Shown here: in pieces, positions 18,888-26,809 of the stretch
Layout: each line of letters opens with the position of its first letter
How positions within the stretch are numbered: the first letter of the stretch is position 1
From: an uncultured Clostridium sp.
Lineage (GTDB): Bacteria; Bacillota; Clostridia; Clostridiales; Clostridiaceae
NCBI GenBank assembly: GCA_937927335.1
Contig: CALBDU010000045.1
Coordinates: 1 to 55,275 of the forward strand
Length of the DNA stretch: 55,275 nt
Direction of reading: 5' to 3'
Position numbers and translations under genes: made by a program
Notes under the pieces: generated by a model
What the model saw: the letters and a program-made list of their open reading frames with translations, nothing else
What the model was told of the DNA's origin: nothing
The model's database searches: none

Positions 18888-19007
18888 TTGAATAAAAAAC
18901 TGGTATTAATAACACCTGATGTTATTGAGGAATGCCTGTGTGAGTCACTGGATACTTTGGAAAGAAAAGTTACGACACATAGAAAATCCAAGAAAACATC
19001 GAAATAG
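18888..19007 (+). CDS. Small ORF of 39 aa, unknown
   Basis: TTG at 18888 follows GAAGGTG and begins a reading frame (M)NKKLVLITPDVIEECLCE...ending KKTSK; an in-frame ATG at 18870 would give 45 aa. A rho-independent terminator begins directly at the stop codon and a TATAAT lies upstream, so this looks like a real short transcript. I do not recognise the product; it lacks the SQELD motif of Spo0E-type small proteins. Confidence 0.5.
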   Translation: MNKKLVLITPDVIEECLCESLDTLERKVTTHRKSKKTSK

Positions 19008-19037
19008 CCTCCCAGCAAAGGCTTTTTTATTTTTTTG
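19006..19037 (+). terminator. Terminator of the 39-aa ORF
   Basis: AGCCT and AGGCT arms surround an eight-base loop and are followed by TTTTTT-A-TTTTTTT on the plus strand. Confidence 0.7.
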
Positions 19038-19073
19038 CAAAAATTTAAATAACACAGCTTTTCCAATTTAACC

Positions 19074-19099
19074 ATAAAAAAAAGAGCACTTCTGCTCTT
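19074..19099 (-). terminator. Terminator of cotJC
   Basis: Stem AAGAGCA/TGCTCTT with loop of four is followed on the minus strand by about eight T, five bases after the cotJC stop. Confidence 0.85.
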
Positions 19100-19104
19100 A
19101 ATTA

Positions 19105-19785
19105 CTACTGCTTCCTTGGGTTTTCAAAACTTGGTGCAGTAGGATTGGGTTCATTGAAATATTTACCTGGTGTAGACAAGTCAAAATATAGTTTAGAATC
19201 TTCAGTTACCCCAAAATCCTTATTTGACCCTGTATCCTTTATTTTATTTAATGCTTCTCTAAACAACGCATTATGAGCTTCTTCCCTGTTTAACAAAAAA
19301 TCTATTGTATTTCTAACTTCTTTATCAACTATTTGACGATACAAATATTCATATACAACCTTAGCTCTTTGTTCCGAAGCTATATTAGAGAGCAAATCAG
19401 CTACTAAATCACCAGTAACTGTAACATAATTGCCAGACCATGGTGCTCCTGAAGAATTAACCAAAACTGGTGCTAAACCTACTTGCACATGGGTTTGAAT
19501 TTCACCTGCTCCTACATTTTGAAAATTAACATCATGACCATTTAGGAGATTGATAGTTTCAGCAACAATTTCCATATGGCTAAGCTCTTCAGTTCCAATG
19601 TCAAGGAATAAATCCTTTATTGTCTGGTCTTTTATTCTGAAACTCTGGGACAAATATTGTAATGCAGCCTTTAATTCACCATTCCCGCCCCCTAATTGTT
19701 CCTGCATAAGAACTGCATATTGGGGGTTTGGCCTTTCAACCTTAACCTGCAAATCATTCAAAAATGGTTTTTCATGTTTAAACAA
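19105..19785 (-). CDS. cotJC: Spore coat protein CotJC / manganese-catalase family
   Basis: CotJC belongs to the manganese catalase ferritin-like family and is deposited in the inner spore coat. The N-terminal segment RPNPQYAVLMQEQLGGGNGELKAALQYLSQSF and the metal-ligand helix LDIGTEELSHMEIVAETI are diagnostic. The preferred start is TTG at 19785, six bases after GGAGGTG and giving about 226 aa. A GTG at 19794 lies inside that ribosome binding site, and the nearby ATG is out of frame. No cotJA or cotJB homologue is adjacent, so it is an orphan copy. It supports an endospore-forming host. Confidence 0.9.
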   Translation of the reverse strand: MFKHEKPFLNDLQVKVERPNPQYAVLMQEQLGGGNGELKAALQYLSQSFRIKDQTIKDLFLDIGTEELSHMEIVAETINLLNGHDVNFQNVGAGEIQTHVQVGLAPVLVNSSGAPWSGNYVTVTGDLVADLLSNIASEQRAKVVYEYLYRQIVDKEVRNTIDFLLNREEAHNALFREALNKIKDTGSNKDFGVTEDSKLYFDLSTPGKYFNEPNPTAPSFENPRKQ

Positions 19786-20010
19786 ACATAACACCTCCGT
19801 AAAGCAAATAATATAGCTTTATTTTTTTCACAGTCTGTTTAATTTATTCACCTTACATTAAAAAATTATATAACAGCAGCTTTTTAGTATAACAAGCTTT
19901 CAATGCTTTTTCCTTTCCATAAATTACATTGGCAATTCTTATGGTTTTCATTAGACTAAAAATTTAAAATAATATAGTATTTATAATAAATAATAAAAAT
20001 GGAGGTTGCT

Positions 20011-21753
20011 ATGAAAAAATATAAATTTGTGATGATACCTGCTGTTACCGCACTGTTATCAATTATTATGCTGGTGGCTTTTAACATTTATGGTCCAAAG
20101 CCGCTAAGCATGTCCTATCAGGAATTCCTGAAAAGCTCGGAAAGCAAGGAAATAGCTGTGGTTTATCTCACAAATACCTCGAAGATAAAAGTAAAGCTTA
20201 ATAATGGTGTAATATACGAAACTGATAATCCAAGAACCACTGATTTCAAGGAAGCTTTGCTGAAGTCTGGAATCACGGTATCAGAGCAGCCACTGCAGGA
20301 TTATAAATCCACCTTGCCAATGGCTATGCTTGGAGTATCCGCAGCAGCATTGCTGTTTATGCTTCTCAAGCGTTCCAGGACAGCTTCCAGGGATTATCTA
20401 AGTCTGGATAATATAAATGAAAAACAGGCTGAAAAATCCAGCTGTAATTTTGACAGTGTTGCTGGAAACGAAGAAGCAAAGGAAAGTGTACAGGATATCG
20501 TGGATTTTCTAAAGTTTCCCGAAAAATATGCTGAATATGGGGCCAGAATGCCAAAGGGAATAATATTCTATGGTGAACCAGGCACTGGAAAAACACTTAT
20601 GGCAAAGGCTGTGGCAGGAGAGGCCGGGGTCCCCTTTTTCGCCATGTCAGGCTCGGACTTTGTGCAGGTCTATGTGGGAGTAGGTGCCAGCAGAATCAGA
20701 CAGCTGTTTAAAAAGGCAAAGAGCTGCGGCAAGGCTGTAATATTTATTGATGAAATAGATGCCCTGGGCAAGAAAAGGGACGCAGCTAAATCCGGAGGCT
20801 CAGATGAAAGAGACCAGACACTAAATGCCCTCCTTACTGAAATGTCAGGGTTTAATGAAAAGGAAGGAATAATAGTAATGGCCGCCACCAACAGATTGGA
20901 CATGCTTGACTCTGCTTTACTGAGGCCAGGAAGGTTTGACAGACACATAGAAATTATGCTGCCGGATCTTTTGGAAAGAGAAAAAATCATAAAGCTGCAT
21001 CTCAAAAACAAACCAGCTGGAAATATAAATATCCATGAACTGGCACGAAAAACCTCCTGCTTTTCTGGAGCTAAGCTTGAAAGCATGCTTAACGAAGCTG
21101 CCATTATCGCCTGTAAGGATGGAAGCCCGCTTATAGACGAGGTCCATGTAGATAAAGCCTTTTCTATTGTACTGGCTGGCTATGAGAAAAAAAACAGAAG
21201 CTATATAAAAGAAAAAGACAGGCGAATTACCGCCTATCACGAAGCTGGACATGCTCTAGCTATGCTTCACCTGCTGCCTCAGGAAAAAATATCAAAGGTA
21301 ACCATTATACCAAGCACCAAGGGTGCTGGCGGCTACACCATGAGTATTGCTGAGGACAGCCTATATCAGAATAAAGAGTATCTTATGAACAGAATAATGG
21401 TGCTTTTAGCTGGCCGAGCTGCAGAGGAAATAATCTTCGGAACGGATCGCATAACTACGGGAGCGTTTAATGACCTGAAGCACAGCACCAATATCGCCCT
21501 GAACCTTACCGCCCAGTACGGCATGGGCGAAACTCTGGGACTCTTGAACCTTAGTGAATTAAGCGGTATCAATGTAAGCCATGATAAAATTGCTGATGAG
21601 TGTAAATCATTAGTGGACAACCTATATAAAGAGGTTAGGACAATTATTAATAAAAATATGAAGACACTTATTGCTATAGCTGAAGCTCTGCTGGATAAGG
21701 AAACTCTTCATAATCCTGAACTTGAGGCTATTTTTTCTGAGTCAGCATCATAG
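20011..21753 (+). CDS. FtsH-like ATP-dependent zinc metalloprotease, short paralogue
   Basis: FtsH proteins are membrane AAA+ proteases. Visible are TM1 (7-27), a short extracytoplasmic loop, TM2 (102-119), Walker A GEPGTGKT (188-195), Walker B VIFIDEID, the SRH with RPGRFDR, and the protease site HEAGH (410-414) with a later Asp in GAFNDLKHST. All catalytic residues are present. At 580 aa it is shorter than housekeeping FtsH (about 600-650) and lacks the long acidic tail, so it may be an accessory copy. ATG 20011 has ATGGAGG five bases upstream. Its 3' end overlaps the converging rhomboid gene by 26 nt. Confidence 0.9.
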   Translation: MKKYKFVMIPAVTALLSIIMLVAFNIYGPKPLSMSYQEFLKSSESKEIAVVYLTNTSKIKVKLNNGVIYETDNPRTTDFKEALLKSGITVSEQPLQDYKSTLPMAMLGVSAAALLFMLLKRSRTASRDYLSLDNINEKQAEKSSCNFDSVAGNEEAKESVQDIVDFLKFPEKYAEYGARMPKGIIFYGEPGTGKTLMAKAVAGEAGVPFFAMSGSDFVQVYVGVGASRIRQLFKKAKSCGKAVIFIDEIDALGKKRDAAKSGGSDERDQTLNALLTEMSGFNEKEGIIVMAATNRLDMLDSALLRPGRFDRHIEIMLPDLLEREKIIKLHLKNKPAGNINIHELARKTSCFSGAKLESMLNEAAIIACKDGSPLIDEVHVDKAFSIVLAGYEKKNRSYIKEKDRRITAYHEAGHALAMLHLLPQEKISKVTIIPSTKGAGGYTMSIAEDSLYQNKEYLMNRIMVLLAGRAAEEIIFGTDRITTGAFNDLKHSTNIALNLTAQYGMGETLGLLNLSELSGINVSHDKIADECKSLVDNLYKEVRTIINKNMKTLIAIAEALLDKETLHNPELEAIFSESAS

Positions 21754-22705
21754 TTGACAGAGTTCCACCAAGCAGACCTCCCAGGTGTCCGAAGTTATCA
21801 ATATTAGGGATTGAGAAACCCATAATTAAATTAACACAAATTACCATAAGTATATTCATTAAAAATTCTCTTCCGATCTTCTTTTTCGCTTTATAGCCAA
21901 AAATAAGACAGGCACCAAGTAGTCCGAAAATTGCTCCGGATGCCCCTATAGAAATACCAGAGGAAAAGGTGTAGCTCATTAAAGATGAAAGAATTCCTGA
22001 TATAAAATATATCAGGATGAATTTCTTCCGCCCAAAAACATTCTCAACCAATGGCCCTATGGAATATAGGGCATACATATTAAACCCTAGATGTACTATG
22101 CCTCCGTGGAGAAACATACAAGTAACAAGCCTGTAATATTCTCCCTGTGCAATAAGGCTGTTTACCTTTGCACCAAGGAATACCAGTACATTTGTATTAC
22201 TGCTTGCAATATTGTTAGACAGAAAAGCTGTAATGATATAGGCAGCTATATTGATTCCTATGATGGTATATGTAACCGGGGCCTTCACCTTTTCCTTTTC
22301 TTCGGATTTGCCAAGGACCATAAGGCACCGGTAAACATCATTCAAGGTATCTTCCCCAATGCCATTTGCATATACCAAAGTTCCTGATCCCTTATCAACC
22401 ACTATTCCAGGGTAACCCATGGTCCTAAAACTTTCCAACAGGCTCTCCCTGTTTTCCTCCATGATGTATACTACTGCTGCCGCTGCTTCACTGCTGCCTG
22501 TTTCAGCCTTAATTGCTTCAAGGACAGCTTCAGTATTTATTACCCCTTCACCTAGTGCCGTAAACAATACCGCCACAGCATAATCCCCTGTAACCTTTAC
22601 AGAGCACCATGGGTACACCGGTCCAAAATTTCCCTTCAGCTCGGTAACCCTATATCCATAAAGCTCATATAGCTTATTGACAAAAGACTTTATATATTTA
22701 TCCAA
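21728..22705 (-). CDS. Rhomboid family intramembrane serine protease with N-terminal extension
   Basis: The C-terminal 180 residues form the six-TM rhomboid domain. It has HGGIVHLGFNMYALYSIG, the catalytic Ser motif SIGASGAIFGLLGA and the catalytic His in NFGHLGGLLGG. The first 140 residues form a soluble domain without a clear family, possibly a sensor or substrate-recognition domain. TTG at 22705 follows AAGGAG by seven bases and begins MDKYIKSFVNKLYEL; an ATG at 22732 lacks a ribosome binding site. It lies downstream of the HD-GYP gene, separated by a terminator, and its 3' end overlaps the ftsH-like gene. Confidence 0.88.
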   Translation of the reverse strand: MDKYIKSFVNKLYELYGYRVTELKGNFGPVYPWCSVKVTGDYAVAVLFTALGEGVINTEAVLEAIKAETGSSEAAAAVVYIMEENRESLLESFRTMGYPGIVVDKGSGTLVYANGIGEDTLNDVYRCLMVLGKSEEKEKVKAPVTYTIIGINIAAYIITAFLSNNIASSNTNVLVFLGAKVNSLIAQGEYYRLVTCMFLHGGIVHLGFNMYALYSIGPLVENVFGRKKFILIYFISGILSSLMSYTFSSGISIGASGAIFGLLGACLIFGYKAKKKIGREFLMNILMVICVNLIMGFSIPNIDNFGHLGGLLGGTLSTMMLTQKK

Positions 22706-22719
22706 AATATCACTCCTTA

Positions 22720-22752
22720 AATAAAAATGCACAGTAATTATATGTACTGTGC
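22720..22752 (-). terminator. Terminator of the HD-GYP gene
   Basis: Stem GCACAGTA/TACTGTGC with an eight-base loop is followed on the minus strand by ATTTTTATTT. Confidence 0.8.
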
Positions 22753-22761
22753 AGGTATATT

Positions 22762-23817
22762 TTATGCAATAGTTTCAATAACTATATTGGAAATGCCCAA
22801 TAAATCTATTTCTTTAAAATTGCTGAAGCTTGAACTATCTTCACTGAATATTCTTATTATCGGCCTGTCTGGAAAACCCTTATTCTGTCTTACCACATAG
22901 CCTTCCTCTCCGTTTGACAGCTTTATTCTGCACCCTAAGGGGAATATGGCAAAGGTATTTTTAAAATGATTGATCATATTTTTGTCAAAGCTGGTGCCGC
23001 TGCCAGATAATATCAGCTCATAGGCATCATTTGGCTTGAATTTCTCTCTATAGGACCTGTCGTTGCTTACAGCATCGTATACATCACAGATACAGACCAC
23101 CTTGGCGAACTTTGATATTCTGCTGCCCTCTAAGCCGTAGGGATATCCTCCTCCATCCATTCTTTCATGGTGCTGTTCAACAATATTAACCACTGTATCA
23201 GGAATGGAATAATTTTTTTTCAGCATTTCACTGCCATAAATAGTATGTAATTTCATTTCAGCATACTCTTCCGATGTGAGTCTGCCTTTTTTATTGATAA
23301 TAGCAGGATCAATTTTGGTCTTTCCCAGATCGTGAAGAATTGCACCCGTAGCCAAATCCTTCATTTCCCACCTGTCAAAGCCTGCTGAAACCCCTAAAAA
23401 TGTAGACATTATGCATGTGTCCATGCTATGCACATATGTATAATTATCGTGAGTTTTTATATCATAGAGGCTGCTGTTCACATCCCCGCTGTCTATAACA
23501 TAATTAACCAGATTTTCCACAGCACTAAGTGATTCCTTAAGTTTTTTTCCATTACAGTCATGTATGGATTTAATTACTGTGGACATGCTCTTTAAAGTAA
23601 CCTGTTTTAGTTCAAAGAGTCTTTCATCTTCCGCCTCAACATCATCAAGGCGCTTGTCCTCAACATACACATAAAGCACCCCGAGGTTTTTAAGCCTTTT
23701 GATATAGGCACTGGTAAGAATTACTCCAGCTCTTAAAAGAACAGTTCCTTCACTGGATAGTATACTTTTTCCAAGGCATTCATTTTCTTTTACATTATTT
23801 ATAAACTCAAGTCTCAT
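22762..23817 (-). CDS. HD-GYP domain protein, probable cyclic-di-GMP phosphodiesterase
   Basis: HD-GYP proteins hydrolyse cyclic-di-GMP at a metal site. The protein has an N-terminal DUF3391-like part and a full HD-GYP core: HDNYTYVHSMDTC, HDLGKTKI, LHTIYGSEML and HHERMDGGGYPYGL, with the GYP triad intact. No membrane segment or receiver domain is visible. GGAGG precedes the ATG by seven bases. It is an isolated transcription unit. Confidence 0.9.
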   Translation of the reverse strand: MRLEFINNVKENECLGKSILSSEGTVLLRAGVILTSAYIKRLKNLGVLYVYVEDKRLDDVEAEDERLFELKQVTLKSMSTVIKSIHDCNGKKLKESLSAVENLVNYVIDSGDVNSSLYDIKTHDNYTYVHSMDTCIMSTFLGVSAGFDRWEMKDLATGAILHDLGKTKIDPAIINKKGRLTSEEYAEMKLHTIYGSEMLKKNYSIPDTVVNIVEQHHERMDGGGYPYGLEGSRISKFAKVVCICDVYDAVSNDRSYREKFKPNDAYELILSGSGTSFDKNMINHFKNTFAIFPLGCRIKLSNGEEGYVVRQNKGFPDRPIIRIFSEDSSSFSNFKEIDLLGISNIVIETIA

Positions 23818-23915
23818 GGTCTATCCTCCAAAGAGCTTAAATTGAAAGTTAAACTAAATTTAAATTAACCATACTTAAAATAATAACATATTTTACTTAA
23901 AAGTTAAATATGCAT

Positions 23916-24314
23916 TTATACATAATCTCCTTCTTTTCCCCTTATATCTTCAAAAACCCTCTCAATTCCTGCTTTGATCAAGCCGCAGGCATCTGAAAGC
24001 TTCTCCTTCACTTTTTCATATTCATCATTATATTCAAATTTCAACAACCAGGTAGGATTATATTCATCATCCACATCCTGAATCTGAAAGCCCATATCCT
24101 GAAATGGCGTTATATCAAACAAGTCAAAGATTGCTGAAAACTCCCATTCCTCAACATCACGTCCAGTGTCAAAAAACAAATTAATGCTTTCACCGTCATA
24201 ATATAGTCTGGTTATATATTCAGCGCCCTCCGGCACTTCATAGCTTCCCATTTCCCTAATTATATTATTTGTTTCCTTGTCTTTTTCAACCAATACCAGT
24301 GAAGAAAAATCCAT
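23916..24314 (-). CDS. Small acidic conserved clostridial protein (DUF6762-like)
   Basis: ATG at 24314 is preceded by AGAGGTGA and gives 132 aa; an upstream in-frame start at 24341 lacks a ribosome binding site. The protein is acidic, without Cys, TM segments or recognisable catalytic motifs, and contains EEWEFSAIFDLFDITPFQDMGF. I recall similar proteins in clostridia annotated only as domains of unknown function. The function cannot be inferred from its neighbours. Confidence 0.7.
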   Translation of the reverse strand: MDFSSLVLVEKDKETNNIIREMGSYEVPEGAEYITRLYYDGESINLFFDTGRDVEEWEFSAIFDLFDITPFQDMGFQIQDVDDEYNPTWLLKFEYNDEYEKVKEKLSDACGLIKAGIERVFEDIRGKEGDYV

Positions 24315-24387
24315 AAAATCACCTCTGTTTAGTATTTTCATATTTTAGGCATATATGCAAGTAAATTGCAGCCCGGTAAAGAAAGCT

Positions 24388-25245
24388 TTAATGTATTGCT
24401 TTTTTCTTGTATCTTTTTCCTGATACCTCCACACTGCCTATGGTTACCAGGGCATTCTCATCAAAGCCATGTACTATATTTTTCAGTTTTGCCACCTCAA
24501 GCCTGGACACTACTACATAGATAACATTGGTAGGAAGTCCTTTGTAGCCTCCTTTTCCATCAAGCAGTGTAACTCCACGGCCAAGCCTGTCGATTAGTGC
24601 TTCGGCTATATCCTCATAGAATTCTGATATTATGAATACCCCCTTGGACTCATCGATACCATAAACAGTTATATCGATAGCCTTAAAGGCTACAAAATAG
24701 GCTATCAGGGAATACATAGCCCTGTCCCATCCGTACACGAAGCCAGCAGCACTTAAGATGAAAAGATTAATAATCATTACAATTTCACCTATGGAAAAGC
24801 TTGTCTTTTTATCGAAAATTATAGCAATAGCTTCTGTGCCGTCTAAAGAGCCGCCGTTTCTGATAATCAAACCAACACCAGTACCATTTATGATTCCTCC
24901 AAAAACAGCTGCCAGCAGCACATCCTGGGTCAGACCCGGTACCGGATGAAGCATAGTGACTCCGATGGAAAGGCAGATTACAGAAAAGGTTGTAGATATT
25001 GCGAAGGTTTTTCCAATTTGTTTATAGCCAATAATGAAAAATGGAAGGTTTAATCCAACAAGAAAAACTCCTATGGGAACGCCGGATAAGTAGCTTGACA
25101 TAATTGATATACCCACTACTCCTCCGTCTACCATATTATTTGGTATAAGGAAAATTTCAAGTCCTATGGAGGCCAGAGCCGCTCCCAGCATCATGAAAAC
25201 CACCCTGGTTATAAATTGATAAGCCTTATAATATTTATTTTTCAT
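24388..25245 (-). CDS. YitT family membrane protein
   Basis: The 285-aa protein has five or six hydrophobic segments (YitT_membrane) with the typical GGVVGISIMSSYLSG and NGTGVGLIIRNGGSLDGTEAIAII, followed by a soluble C-terminal DUF2179 domain of about 90 residues (GVFIISEFYEDIAEALIDRLGRGVTLL). Members are common in Firmicutes in several copies, and their substrate is unknown. GGGGGTGA precedes the ATG. Confidence 0.9.
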   Translation of the reverse strand: MKNKYYKAYQFITRVVFMMLGAALASIGLEIFLIPNNMVDGGVVGISIMSSYLSGVPIGVFLVGLNLPFFIIGYKQIGKTFAISTTFSVICLSIGVTMLHPVPGLTQDVLLAAVFGGIINGTGVGLIIRNGGSLDGTEAIAIIFDKKTSFSIGEIVMIINLFILSAAGFVYGWDRAMYSLIAYFVAFKAIDITVYGIDESKGVFIISEFYEDIAEALIDRLGRGVTLLDGKGGYKGLPTNVIYVVVSRLEVAKLKNIVHGFDENALVTIGSVEVSGKRYKKKAIH

Positions 25246-25503
25246 GATTCACCCCCTATAAGATTATTTTCATCACTAATTATTCTTAGCATTATCATCT
25301 TGAGGTGCTAATATGAATAAATATAACTATGATCAATAGAAAAAATATGGAATCTCCTGTGTTTTAAAGATATACCTTAACTAAGAAAGGCATCATGATT
25401 CTGATTCAGATATGCTCGAGTTATTACAAATGGAAAGCATACTATTGTAATTAGTATATCACAATCAAATAACTGTCAGCAAGCTGTCTAAGGTACAGCT
25501 GCA
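25246..25503. other. Intergenic region between yitT and fur
   Basis: About 258 nt hold no convincing gene. A GAGGTG followed by an eight-codon ATG frame (plus strand, near 25313) is present but has no supporting terminator or neighbour. I see no clear terminator for the fur gene. Confidence 0.4.
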
Positions 25504-25917
25504 TTATTTCTTATGTGTGCACTCCTGGCATATTCCCTCAATTTTAAGCTGATGTTCAATGGAGGAGAAGCCTGTTTTATTTTTTATAAGCTCCTCAATC
25601 TGCTGCATGGGGCAGTCGATTTCAATTTCCTTGTGGCAGAGCCTGCACTGCAGCATATGCTTATGATCTTCCTTTTTAATAATATAGCTGTATTTTCCGT
25701 TACCTAGATCAAACCTTTCAACAATACCTTTACTTAAGAACAGCTCTAGATTTCTGTATATAGTTGAAAAATCTATATCAAATTTTTTCTCTTTGCATAA
25801 TCTGGCTATACTTTCAGCATCCATAGCTCCTGCTGAACTGTTCAATATCTCCATTAGCATCAATCTTGGCTTGGTAACCTTGATTCCAAAGCCCTTTAAA
25901 AATTCTTCCATTTTCAT
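25504..25917 (-). CDS. Fur family metal-responsive regulator
   Basis: Fur-family repressors bind a 7-1-7 operator with Fe, Zn, Mn or peroxide control. The winged helix is N-terminal (GIKVTKPRLMLMEILNSS...FDIDFSTIYRNLELFL), followed by the dimerisation domain with HKHMLQCRLCHKEIEIDCP and the C-terminal CQEC. The two CxxC pairs bind structural Zn. Subtype (Fur, Zur or PerR) cannot be decided from sequence alone. AGGAGG is seven bases before the ATG. The gene is 19 nt downstream of mntP, which suggests a metal-export operon. Confidence 0.9.
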   Translation of the reverse strand: MKMEEFLKGFGIKVTKPRLMLMEILNSSAGAMDAESIARLCKEKKFDIDFSTIYRNLELFLSKGIVERFDLGNGKYSYIIKKEDHKHMLQCRLCHKEIEIDCPMQQIEELIKNKTGFSSIEHQLKIEGICQECTHKK

Positions 25918-25936
25918 CACCTAACCTCCTAAAGGC

Positions 25937-26488
25937 CTACCCCAACATCATTTTAATTCCAAACCCCAGAAGTATAATTCCTCCGATATAATCCGCATAT
26001 CTGGCTACCAGATCAATTTTTCTCAAATGTCTTGATATATAAAAAGCCACTACGCAAGCGATAAAGGTAACAATCCCAATAAATAATGTGCTTAATAAAA
26101 TTGACAAAAAACTGCTGATATTGTTAAATGTTGTAAAACCAATAACCATTGCATCGATGCTTACTGAAATGCCCACAACTACTACCATCAGCGGCTTTAA
26201 TACATAGGCCTTTTCTTCTCTGCTCCTGCCTTCCTTCAACATAAGAAGCCCTACTATTGCAATTATTGCACCTCCAACCAGCTGTGGAAGGGATGTTACA
26301 TAAGTTGTAAAAAGAAATCCTGCATAGCCTCCTATTAGAGAAAATAAAAATTGAAAAAACCCTGAAGACGAGGCTACCAGCAGCTTTATCCCAGTTGTAG
26401 CTCCCCTGTTCAGGCCTATGCTGAGGGCAACTCCAAAGGCATCCAGAGACAAAGCCAGTGCTATAAAAAATAATGAACTAAGATTCAT
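25937..26488 (-). CDS. MntP/YtaF-type manganese efflux protein
   Basis: The 183-aa membrane protein has two triple-helix repeats with the family Asp motifs ALALSLDAFGVALSIG and VGISVSIDAMVIGFTTF. MntP exports Mn2+, and YtaF is a sporulation-related relative; I cannot separate them by eye. ATG at 26488 has AAGGAG seven bases upstream. No yybP-ykoY manganese riboswitch is visible in front of it. Adjacent fur makes metal-dependent control plausible. Confidence 0.85.
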   Translation of the reverse strand: MNLSSLFFIALALSLDAFGVALSIGLNRGATTGIKLLVASSSGFFQFLFSLIGGYAGFLFTTYVTSLPQLVGGAIIAIVGLLMLKEGRSREEKAYVLKPLMVVVVGISVSIDAMVIGFTTFNNISSFLSILLSTLFIGIVTFIACVVAFYISRHLRKIDLVARYADYIGGIILLGFGIKMMLG

Positions 26489-26620
26489 CAATATTCTCCT
26501 TATAAAAATGTATTTGAATTATACTTTAATTTATATTAAAATAGAATTAATAGGAAATATACATAATATTATTATAATATGACTAAAGTAATATCAATAG
26601 TCCATAGCGGGGTGATTTAC

Positions 26621-26743
26621 ATGAACAAAAATATTACACCAATAGAAAGACATAAAAAAAATGTCAATGCTACAATAGTAATTTCAACTATTGTAATTGT
26701 ATTATTTGTATCTATTATAACATATATGCTTAACATGGTTTAA
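26621..26743 (+). CDS. Small single-pass membrane protein, 40 aa
   Basis: The ATG follows GGGGTGA. The 40-residue product has a polar, Lys-rich N-terminus (MNKNITPIERHKKN) and one strong TM helix rich in Ile and Val (about 18-36). A terminator starts seven bases after the stop codon. This is a well-formed small gene with no name that I recognise. Confidence 0.65.
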   Translation: MNKNITPIERHKKNVNATIVISTIVIVLFVSIITYMLNMV

Positions 26744-26749
26744 GCTTAA

Positions 26750-26778
26750 AACCGTCTTAAAGGCGGTTTATTTATTTG
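26750..26778 (+). terminator. Terminator of the 40-aa gene
   Basis: Stem AACCGTCT/AGGCGGTT (one T-G pair, loop TAA) is followed by TTATTTATTT. Confidence 0.7.
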
Positions 26779-26809
26779 AAATAATTCTAAAATTTCGGAA
26801 GGTGTTAAT

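Noticed and set aside
25311..25345. Eight-codon ATG frame with a GAGGTG upstream, between yitT and fur
   Set aside because: No terminator, regulatory hairpin or neighbour in the same direction supports a leader peptide.
26555..26585. AT-rich 7-1-7 palindrome (ATATTAT-T-ATAATAT) upstream of mntP, resembling a Fur or PerR box
   Set aside because: The half sites are in the opposite arrangement to the Fur/PerR consensus (ATTAT-N-ATAAT rather than ATAAT-N-ATTAT), and in such AT-rich sequence palindromes are frequent by chance.
26489..26620. Manganese riboswitch (yybP-ykoY) before mntP
   Set aside because: The conserved core and paired stems are not visible; the stretch is uniformly AT-rich.
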